Shown piece by piece: positions 58,026 to 64,000 of a stretch of 64,000 nucleotides of DNA. A program made the translations under genes and the position numbers. The DNA comes from Kribbella pratensis (GTDB lineage Bacteria; Actinomycetota; Actinomycetes; Propionibacteriales; Kribbellaceae). The first letter of the stretch is position 1. Each line of letters begins with the position of its first letter. The stretch spans positions 806,001 through 870,000 of the forward strand of contig NZ_SODU01000003.1 in the NCBI RefSeq assembly GCF_004366075.1, read 5' to 3'. Below the pieces are notes generated by a model. It saw only the letters and a program-made list of their open reading frames with translations. It did not search any database and had not been told where the DNA came from.

Positions 58026-59915
58026 CTACTTACGTCCGAACCTGCTCCGTCGATAGGCCCGCCACAACTTGGTGCGCCCGATCCTGCGGACAACCGGACT
58101 GCGGCGTCTCATGGCGGTTGACGGCTCAGGGGCTGGTTGCTGTTGAGCTTTGGGGGCCGGGGTGATCGGCAGGTGGCGGTTGACCTCGTCGAGGTGCTGA
58201 TCGAACGTGGCTCGCCAGAGCGCCTGACGGAGCGTGGCTTCACCCGCAGCCGAGCTGGCGCCGGCCACCGAGGCAGCCCACAACGTGTCGAGGGACTCGA
58301 AGCCGTCAACGTCCTTGAGGAGCTGCTCGATCAGGTCGCGATCGGCGGCGTCAGCGAGGCAACGGACCTTCGCCGGGCTCCTGCGCGTGCTGACCGTCGG
58401 GCTGGGTTTGAAGAACGGTACGTCGGCCCACGCGGGCACCAGCCGCCGGACGAGCTCGCAGTGCAGTGCGTTGTCGACGCGTTGCGCGGGATCGAGCGCG
58501 AACGCCGACCGGACGAACGAGGGGATCAGGAGGGGCGAGACGACGCCGGCGCGCTCCCCCGTCGTACCCCAGCGGCGGAGGCGTTCGACGACGTAGAAGT
58601 AGTCGAGCATCGTCGCGTTCTCGATGCCACCGTGCACCGCGGTCCGCAACACGCGCTCGACCTGCTCGGTAACGGCCGCACGCGCTGCGCCCGCGGGTCC
58701 TGCTGCCGCGACCAGACGGGTCTGGAGGTGGTTGCTGAAGGCATCCAGCTTGCTCGGCAGCGGGAGTGCGTCGAGTTGCAGCACGTCGCGTGGGTAGAAG
58801 TGGCCGTGCGCCACCTCGCCGCCGGCGCCACCGATCGCTAAGTGGGCAACGCCCGCAAGCGTTGCGGGTGGCGTGTGGAAGAGATAGCTGGCCGGGCGCA
58901 AGCCCTCGGCGTACCGGTGCCAGCGCAGCGCTCGATTGACCATTTCCAGCGGCTGCGGCTTGGCGATCGGTTTGGCAGCGACCGGTTTACCTGGGGTCTT
59001 CCGACTCACCACGTGTTCGACTGGCTGCTCCAACAGCTGCACGAGCGACTCAGCGACCTCCAGCTCACCAGGGACCGCGTCGTAGCTGTTGAGCTTCAGA
59101 TCGACACCCGCGGCCAGGAATGCACCTGCGACGACACGTGAGTCGCGGCCGCCACTCAGGTCGACCGTCGGCCGTCCCGGCCACAGGCTGCCGACCGATC
59201 GCGCCACGTCCTGCAGTGCGGCAGCGGTCTCCTCTGCTGTGTCGGCATCGTCTGTCGACCACACGCTGGTCATCTCGATCCGGCTGACGGTCCGCTGCCG
59301 ACGGTAGCCATCGGCAACGATATGCGTCGCACCGGGAACAGCCAGCACACCGTCGTACGGCGTGCTGTCGTCCATGAACCAACCGCAGGCCGCGGCGAAA
59401 CTCCAGCCACGCGCCGCTGCCACAGCGGGAACGCCCGCGAAGAGCAAGGCAGCAGCAGGCCGGTTGGTCCAGATCCACCCGTCGGGCAGTCGCAGCTGGA
59501 ACAGCCGTCCGACACCGATCGAGTCGGTGAACAGGTCCAGGCGTTCCTCACTCGGGTCCAGCACCGCCATCGTGAACGGTGGCGCCAACTCGAGGAAGCC
59601 GGCCGGAGTACGCCGTACTGCCTTGGCCAACTGCGCCGGGGCGTCACACGGCTTGATGTCGCCGATCACGCGCTGATAGCCGAGCGGGGCGTGCACGCTG
59701 GCCACGCGGATCTCACCGTTGTCGTGCCAGGACGGCCAGAGACACGTCCCGTCATGGCGATCCCACATGTGCAGTCCGACCGTGAGGCCGTCGTACCCCT
59801 GGTGCTTGGCCTCGTGCTTCCAGAGATCGCCGTAGTACGCCTCCACGCGGGCACGACCGGCGGCGGCCCGCGCGGCGCTGTCGCGCGCGAACGTGTAGGC
59901 GATCAGCGTTTCCAT
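58026..59915 (-). CDS. Asparagine-synthetase-like protein lacking a glutaminase Cys
   Basis: A 629-residue protein. The PP-loop motif is VDLSGGRDSRVVAGAF (residues 251-266; SGGRDS at 254-259), so the C-terminal half should adenylate a carboxylate. The N-terminal half (LHMWDRHDGTCLWPSWHD; RLDLFTDSIGVGRLFQL; IWTNRPAAALLFAG) is an Ntn-hydrolase-like domain, but the protein begins METLI, without the Cys2 needed for glutamine hydrolysis. A basic C-terminal tail (RRRSPVVRRIGRTKLWRAYRRSRFGRK) is unusual. Similar proteins macrocyclise lasso peptides or modify metabolites; no precursor or protease genes are nearby. pdxH starts 9 bp downstream. Confidence 0.82.
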   Translation of the reverse strand: METLIAYTFARDSAARAAAGRARVEAYYGDLWKHEAKHQGYDGLTVGLHMWDRHDGTCLWPSWHDNGEIRVASVHAPLGYQRVIGDIKPCDAPAQLAKAVRRTPAGFLELAPPFTMAVLDPSEERLDLFTDSIGVGRLFQLRLPDGWIWTNRPAAALLFAGVPAVAAARGWSFAAACGWFMDDSTPYDGVLAVPGATHIVADGYRRQRTVSRIEMTSVWSTDDADTAEETAAALQDVARSVGSLWPGRPTVDLSGGRDSRVVAGAFLAAGVDLKLNSYDAVPGELEVAESLVQLLEQPVEHVVSRKTPGKPVAAKPIAKPQPLEMVNRALRWHRYAEGLRPASYLFHTPPATLAGVAHLAIGGAGGEVAHGHFYPRDVLQLDALPLPSKLDAFSNHLQTRLVAAAGPAGAARAAVTEQVERVLRTAVHGGIENATMLDYFYVVERLRRWGTTGERAGVVSPLLIPSFVRSAFALDPAQRVDNALHCELVRRLVPAWADVPFFKPSPTVSTRRSPAKVRCLADAADRDLIEQLLKDVDGFESLDTLWAASVAGASSAAGEATLRQALWRATFDQHLDEVNRHLPITPAPKAQQQPAPEPSTAMRRRSPVVRRIGRTKLWRAYRRSRFGRK

Positions 59916-59946
59916 GCAGAGCCTGATGCAGGCTCCGCTGGGAAAG

Positions 59947-60564
59947 TTATTGCTGCTGGCCCGGGTACTGCGGTGGCTGGTTCTGGGGCTGGCTCTGGGG
60001 CTGGTCCTGCGGCTGACGGTATGGCTGCGGCGGCTGGTACGGCTGCTGGCCCGGGTAGCCGCCCCACTGCTGCGTCTGCGGGTACGTGGACTGGTAGCCG
60101 CTGCTGCCCTGCGCCAGCCCAGGGGGCATCGGAGTCCTGGCGAGCTTCGACTCCTGCGTCCAGCGCCGGATGCCGACCAGCAACAGCGGTATGCCGAACA
60201 GGATGACGGACCCGTCGAACAGCAGGTACGACGAGCCGTACCGCGAGCCCGGGAACTCGAAGAGCTTCATCAGGTCGATCGTCTGCCGCACCGGCAGCAG
60301 CATCGCGGCCAGACCGACCGCCGTCAGCAGCAGCCCCGACCCGGTCGTCACACCCGCGCCGATGGCCGGCGCCATCATCAGCAGGCCGAGCACGACCGCG
60401 ATCACGACCAGCAGTGCGAGCCAGGGCAGCGTCTGGCCCGGGTCGTCGCGGAACATCTGCAGGCGCCGCGTCAACCGGGTGGTCGCGTAGGACGAGGCAC
60501 CCACCGCGACGTATGTGGCGATGACGCCGATCACGAGCCCGAGGGCGGGGAGGGGCTTTGTCAT
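59947..60564 (-). CDS. Hypothetical four-helix membrane protein with Gln/Pro-rich tail
   Basis: A 205-residue protein with four hydrophobic segments (ALGLVIGVIATYVAVGASSY; LPWLALLVVIAVVLGLLMMAPAI; GSGLLLTAVGLAAMLLPV; LLFDGSVILFGIPLLLVGI) in the first ~135 residues. The C-terminal ~60 residues are low-complexity Gln/Pro/Tyr (QPYQPPQPYRQPQDQPQSQPQ). No family recognised. It lies between the asparagine-synthetase-like gene and the divergent citrate synthase. Confidence 0.78.
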   Translation of the reverse strand: MTKPLPALGLVIGVIATYVAVGASSYATTRLTRRLQMFRDDPGQTLPWLALLVVIAVVLGLLMMAPAIGAGVTTGSGLLLTAVGLAAMLLPVRQTIDLMKLFEFPGSRYGSSYLLFDGSVILFGIPLLLVGIRRWTQESKLARTPMPPGLAQGSSGYQSTYPQTQQWGGYPGQQPYQPPQPYRQPQDQPQSQPQNQPPQYPGQQQ

Positions 60565-60722
60565 GAACCGAGACTAGACCTCCGTACGGTCCACCCTCGG
60601 GAACCTCCGAACCGGTCACAAAACTGCCCGCGCGTCGGTGCGGACAACTATGCTGCCTGAGCGCCCAGGTGCGCGGGCTCTCCTGGTGGGCCTGCGTCCT
60701 GACACGAGGACGAGGGAGTCGC

Positions 60723-61835
60723 ATGTCTGATCCGAGGACCGAGGTGCAGCACGGGCTGGAGGGTGTGGTCGCGTTCGATACGCAGATCGCCGAGCCGGAC
60801 AAGGAAGGTTCGGCGCTCCGGTACCGCGGCGTGGACATCGAGGACCTGGTCGGCCGGGTGCCGTTCGAGAACGTCTGGGGCCTGCTCGTCGACGGCGCGT
60901 TCACGCCGGGCCTGCCGCCCGCCGAGCCGTTCCCGCTGCCCGTGCACACCGGCGACGTGCGCGTCGACGTACAGTCCGCGCTGGCGATGCTCGCACCCGC
61001 CTGGGGTCTGCGGCCGCTGTACGACATCGACGACGTGCAGGCACGTGAGGATCTGTCCCGGGCGGCCGTGATGGCGCTGTCGTACGTCGCGCAGGCGGCG
61101 CGCGGGACCGGGCAGCCGATGGTGCCGCAACGCGAGGTGGACAAGGCGACCACGATCACCGAGCGGTTCATGATCCGCTGGCGTGGCGAGCCGGACCCGA
61201 AGCACGTGCGGGCGGTCGACGCGTACTGGACGTCCGCGGCCGAGCACGGCATGAACGCGTCGACGTTCACCGCGCGGGTGATCGCATCGACCGGGGCGGA
61301 TGTCGCCGCGGCGCTGTCCGGCGCGGTCGGTGCGATGTCCGGGCCGCTGCACGGCGGGGCACCGGCGCGGGTGCTGACGATGATCGAGGGCGTCGAGCGC
61401 AGCGGTGACGCCCGTTCGTACGTGAAGGGTCTGCTGGACGCGGGCGACCGGCTGATGGGCTTCGGGCACCGTGTCTACCGGGCCGAGGACCCGCGCGCCA
61501 GGGTGCTTCGCCGTACGGCGCGTGAACTCGCCGCCCCGCGGTACGAGGTGGCCGAGGCGCTGGAGCAGGCCGCGCTGGCCGAGCTGCGGGAGCGGCGTCC
61601 GGACCGGGTTCTGGAGACGAACGTGGAGTTCTGGGCGGCGATCGTCCTGGACTTCGCGGAGGTGCCGCCGCCGATGTTCACGTCGATGTTCACCTGCGCG
61701 CGGACCGCCGGCTGGAGCGCCCACGTCCTGGAGCAGAAACGCACCGGCCGCCTGATCCGCCCGTCGGCGATCTACTCCGGCCCGGCATCTCGCCCCGCCG
61801 ACGCAATCGAGGGCTGGAACCCCAACTGGGCTTAG
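60723..61835 (+). CDS. citA: Citrate synthase 2 / methylcitrate-synthase-like
   Basis: A 370-residue type I-fold citrate synthase. Active-site motifs: AAEHGMNASTFTARVIASTGAD (His), GPLHGGAPARVLTMIE and LMGFGHRVYRAEDPRARVLRRTARELA (His and Arg), TNVEFWAAIVLDFAEVPPPMFTSMFTCARTAGWSAHVLEQ (Asp, Arg). The length and divergence from the main gltA type match the shorter actinobacterial CitA. Condenses acetyl-CoA with oxaloacetate, possibly with propionyl-CoA activity. The stop overlaps the convergent AraC stop by 4 nt. Confidence 0.92.
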   Translation: MSDPRTEVQHGLEGVVAFDTQIAEPDKEGSALRYRGVDIEDLVGRVPFENVWGLLVDGAFTPGLPPAEPFPLPVHTGDVRVDVQSALAMLAPAWGLRPLYDIDDVQAREDLSRAAVMALSYVAQAARGTGQPMVPQREVDKATTITERFMIRWRGEPDPKHVRAVDAYWTSAAEHGMNASTFTARVIASTGADVAAALSGAVGAMSGPLHGGAPARVLTMIEGVERSGDARSYVKGLLDAGDRLMGFGHRVYRAEDPRARVLRRTARELAAPRYEVAEALEQAALAELRERRPDRVLETNVEFWAAIVLDFAEVPPPMFTSMFTCARTAGWSAHVLEQKRTGRLIRPSAIYSGPASRPADAIEGWNPNWA

Positions 61836-62587
61836 CGATCCTGGCTGGGGTTCCGGCCGGTTCGTTGTTTGTACTGGCGGCTGAAGTACGGGACGTCGGT
61901 GTAGCCGAGAGCGGCGGCCGTTTCGGTGACGGTCATGCCGCTCTCGGTGAGCAGCTGGTGCGCCCGGTCGATCCGCGCCTGGATCAGGTACTGGGCGGGT
62001 GACATCCCGAACTGCGCGACGAAACGGCGGGTGAACTGGGCCCTGCTGAGCGACGCGCGGCGCGCCATCTCCGCGACGGTCCAGTCCATGCCCGGGTCCT
62101 GCCGGAGCTGCCTGGCGATGTCGTCGACCGCGGTGTCGATGACGCTGCGGCCCGGGTGGTGGACGGCGTCCCAGATCAGCGCGACCAGTTGCTCGAGGCA
62201 CAGTTCGGCCTGATGCCGGCCGAGGGCGTCACCACGGCGGTACGACGCGTCGCTGGTCCGCGCGAGGACGCCGAGCAGCTCGCGGTCGAGCACCTCACCC
62301 CAGCGCGGATCAGGTGCTGCGGTCGTGGTGGTCTCGAAGTGCATGCCGAAGACCAGAAGCCTTCGGTGCGGGTCGTGAGTGGCTCGTGGGGCATCGCCGG
62401 GTTGGAAGACCGCGCAGACGCCGGGGCGTAGTTCCTGGCGGTTCCCGTCGAGTTCGAGGGCGCCCCGACCGTCGACGACGCACCAGAGCAGGTGGTCCCG
62501 CAGCGGGCGCGACGTCCAGGACCAGCTGGGTTCGCAGCGCCAGAAGGTCGGGGCGGACATCCGCTCGAGCCGGAGTCGGTGCAACAA
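61832..62587 (-). CDS. AraC-family transcriptional regulator
   Basis: A 251-residue regulator. An N-terminal cupin-like effector domain (CVVDGRGALELDGNRQELRPGVCAVFQPGDAPRATHDPHRRLLVFGMHFE, about residues 36-85) precedes a double AraC helix-turn-helix (WTVAEMARRASLSRAQFTRRFVAQFGMSPAQYLIQARIDRAHQLLTESGMTVTETAAALGYTDVPYFSRQYKQRTGRNPSQ, residues 168-250). It is divergent from the PhyH dioxygenase gene and is its likely activator. Start is TTG at 62587. Confidence 0.93.
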   Translation of the reverse strand: MLHRLRLERMSAPTFWRCEPSWSWTSRPLRDHLLWCVVDGRGALELDGNRQELRPGVCAVFQPGDAPRATHDPHRRLLVFGMHFETTTTAAPDPRWGEVLDRELLGVLARTSDASYRRGDALGRHQAELCLEQLVALIWDAVHHPGRSVIDTAVDDIARQLRQDPGMDWTVAEMARRASLSRAQFTRRFVAQFGMSPAQYLIQARIDRAHQLLTESGMTVTETAAALGYTDVPYFSRQYKQRTGRNPSQDR

Positions 62588-62687
62588 AAGTTCAAGTCCT
62601 CGCGTGAATCGTCCGTGGTCCCGTGCGGTGTAGCCGCAGGAAAATGAGGTTCAACGGAAGACTAGGACAGATTCGCGGGAGCCGTGC

Positions 62688-63539
62688 ATGAGCGTTTCAT
62701 CCAACGTTGTCGACGTACATCAGGAAGAGTTCGAGCGCACCGGGTACACGTTGGTGCGGGGGTTGTTCTCAACGGACGAGGCCGAGCGGCTGCGGGACCA
62801 CTACATGGACGTACGGCGCCGTGGACCACAGGCGCACGACTTCGCGGGGCACACGTCGACCGACCGGGACCCGCTCAAGCGGTACCCGCGGATGGCGCAG
62901 ATGCACCGGTGGGACGACGTGTCGCTGCAGTGGATGATCGACCCACGCATCGATCAGGTGATGACGGCGCTGCTCGGCAGGTCGCCGTACGCCGTGCAGA
63001 CGATGCTCTACTTCAAGCCGCCGGGCTCCCGCGGGCAGGCGCTGCATCAGGACAACTTCTACCTGAAGGCCGATCCGGGGACCTGTGTCGCGGCGTGGAT
63101 GGCGCTCGACCGGGTCGACGAGGCGAACGGGTGTCTCGAAGTCGTCCCCGGGTCGCACCGCTGGCCGATCCTGTGCACGGAGAAGGCCGACACCACGGTC
63201 AGCTTCACCGACGTCACGGTCCCGCTCCCGTCCACGGGCGCGGCCGTACCCGTGGAGATGGAGCCGGGTGACGTGTTGTTCTTCCACGGCGCACTGGTCC
63301 ACGGCAGCAACCCGAACATCACGACCGACCGCTTCCGGCGGGCGCTCATCGGCCACTACATCCAGGGCGAGGCGGAGCGGGTCGCGCAGTACTACCACCC
63401 GGCGCTGCGGATGGACGGGACCGAGCTCACCCTCGAGGTCGCCGAAGGCGGCGGCGCCTGCGGCGAGTGGACCGAAACCCCCGACGGCCCGGTTGCCCTC
63501 CTCACCGGCACCGAACGCACCACCCGTAAGCACGAATAG
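62688..63539 (+). CDS. Phytanoyl-CoA dioxygenase (PhyH) family protein
   Basis: A 283-residue non-heme Fe(II)/2-oxoglutarate dioxygenase. The metal motif is HQD (His120, Asp122 in ALHQDNFYLKADPG) with the distal His near 205 (LFFHGALVHGSNPN) and a 2-oxoglutarate Arg in RFRRALIGHYIQGEAERV. Family members hydroxylate acyl-CoAs or secondary metabolites such as ectoine; substrate here unknown. Divergent from the AraC gene with a 100-bp spacer, so that regulator probably controls it. A strong hairpin follows the stop. Confidence 0.92.
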   Translation: MSVSSNVVDVHQEEFERTGYTLVRGLFSTDEAERLRDHYMDVRRRGPQAHDFAGHTSTDRDPLKRYPRMAQMHRWDDVSLQWMIDPRIDQVMTALLGRSPYAVQTMLYFKPPGSRGQALHQDNFYLKADPGTCVAAWMALDRVDEANGCLEVVPGSHRWPILCTEKADTTVSFTDVTVPLPSTGAAVPVEMEPGDVLFFHGALVHGSNPNITTDRFRRALIGHYIQGEAERVAQYYHPALRMDGTELTLEVAEGGGACGEWTETPDGPVALLTGTERTTRKHE

Positions 63540-63561
63540 CCCCTTCGCGCGTCTCCGGGCG

Positions 63562-63600
63562 CCGGATCCGTACGGCGGGACGCTCGGCGTACGGATCCGG
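63562..63600 (+). terminator. Terminator between phyH and serC
   Basis: Perfect 13-bp arms CCGGATCCGTACG (63562-63574) and CGTACGGATCCGG (63588-63600), 13-nt loop. It begins 23 nt after the PhyH stop. Confidence 0.8.
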
Positions 63601-63705
63601 TGCACAAAGTGGACCCCGGGTGGTGGGTCGGGTGGGATGTGCGAAGATGGAGCGCGCTGACAGCGTCGTCGGCCTTCTTGCTGCAGACGACGAAGGGGAC
63701 CGCTG

Positions 63706-64000
63706 GTGACCAGCGAAATCAAGATTCCTGAAGAGCTCAAGCCCGCCGACGGCCGCTTCGGGGCCGGGCCGTCCAAGGTCCGTCCGGAAGCCGTCGCCGC
63801 CCTGGCGACCGAGGGCGCGAAGCTGCTCGGCACCTCCCACCGGCAGGCGCCGGTGAAGAACCTGGTGAAGCGGGTCCAGGAAGGCGTCGCCGAGCTCTTC
63901 CAGCTGCCGGACGGGTACCAGGTGGTGCTCGGCAACGGCGGCTCGACCGCGTTCTGGGACGTCGCGACGTTCGGGCTGATCCGGGAGAAGAGCCAGCACC
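63706..64000 (+). CDS. serC: Phosphoserine aminotransferase (5' part; runs off the window)
   Basis: Only 98 codons are visible. VTSEIKIPEELKPADGRFGAGPSKVRPEAVAALATEGAKLLGTSHRQAPVKNLVKRVQEGVAELFQLPDGYQVVLGNGGSTAFWDVATFGLI (shown in parts across residues 1-92) matches the N-terminus of actinobacterial SerC: the FGAGPSKVR and GTSHRQAPVKN segments and the PLP-phosphate GNGGSTAFWD loop. It would convert 3-phosphohydroxypyruvate to 3-phosphoserine in serine synthesis. GTG start at 63706 with GAAGGGGA upstream. Confidence 0.95.
   Translation, partial: MTSEIKIPEELKPADGRFGAGPSKVRPEAVAALATEGAKLLGTSHRQAPVKNLVKRVQEGVAELFQLPDGYQVVLGNGGSTAFWDVATFGLIREKSQH

Noticed and set aside
58026..59915. Lasso-peptide biosynthetic cluster
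   Set aside because: The cyclase-like protein is present, but no RRE protein, leader protease, ABC exporter or plausible precursor ORF lies beside it.

Overview
The window is high-GC, densely coded chromosomal DNA of an actinomycete. Gene order, GTG/TTG start use, LCP, IdeR and F420-type LLM proteins, and many ATGA/GTGA gene overlaps fit a soil Propionibacteriales member such as Kribbella; the genus is inference, the phylum is secure. About 68 protein genes are supported. There are no rRNA genes, no tRNA that I could recognise, no CRISPR array, no transposase and no prophage. Two genes run off the ends: glyQS (fused glycyl-tRNA synthetase) on the left and serC on the right.

Layout: (1) 1-5.3 kb: glyQS; a TetR gene divergent from an LLM oxidoreductase that is translationally coupled to a SigJ/ECF42-like sigma factor. 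(2) 5.3-14.3 kb: envelope-stress type small membrane proteins, two alpha/beta hydrolases, superoxide dismutase, a RibD-like/DGPF pair, an LCP wall ligase, an SDR and an epimerase. (3) 14.3-20.6 kb: a GntR-TetR fusion regulator whose predicted palindrome recurs at a flavin monooxygenase 2.6 kb away, then a PadR/FadH-like operon. (4) 20.7-25.6 kb: KhtTU-type K+ efflux pair and a four-gene alkylation-damage operon (adaA-alkA, GNAT, ogt, ydeI-like). (5) 25.7-32.0 kb: SDR, LLM, and a LacI-controlled secreted glycosidase, followed by a structured intergenic region. (6) 32.0-38.2 kb: YtrA-type GntR/ABC module, GPP34, RHH/SPFH pair, pabBC for folate. (7) 38.2-46.2 kb: methyltransferase, IdeR with an iron box, photolyase, second GntR/ABC module, APC permease, HIT-like protein, TetR. 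(8) 46.7-50.5 kb: amino-sugar operon (ROK kinase, NagA, PfkB, class II aldolase). (9) 50.6-64 kb: TetR/hotdog protein, CGNR regulator, SPFH-like pair, a small-ORF/structured-RNA locus, TetR/MMPL exporter, pdxH, an orphan asparagine-synthetase-like protein, citrate synthase, AraC/phytanoyl dioxygenase and serC.

The most striking theme is local transcription control: at least ten regulator genes sit next to clear palindromes. The most unexplained items are a 12-codon ORF with an unusually long Shine-Dalgarno match set in front of a branched hairpin region (54.19-54.42 kb), a possible minus-strand RNA and DnaA-box-like cluster (31.7-32.03 kb), a pair of cruciform-forming repeats (26.6 and 46.4 kb), and the asparagine-synthetase-like protein with no partner genes.
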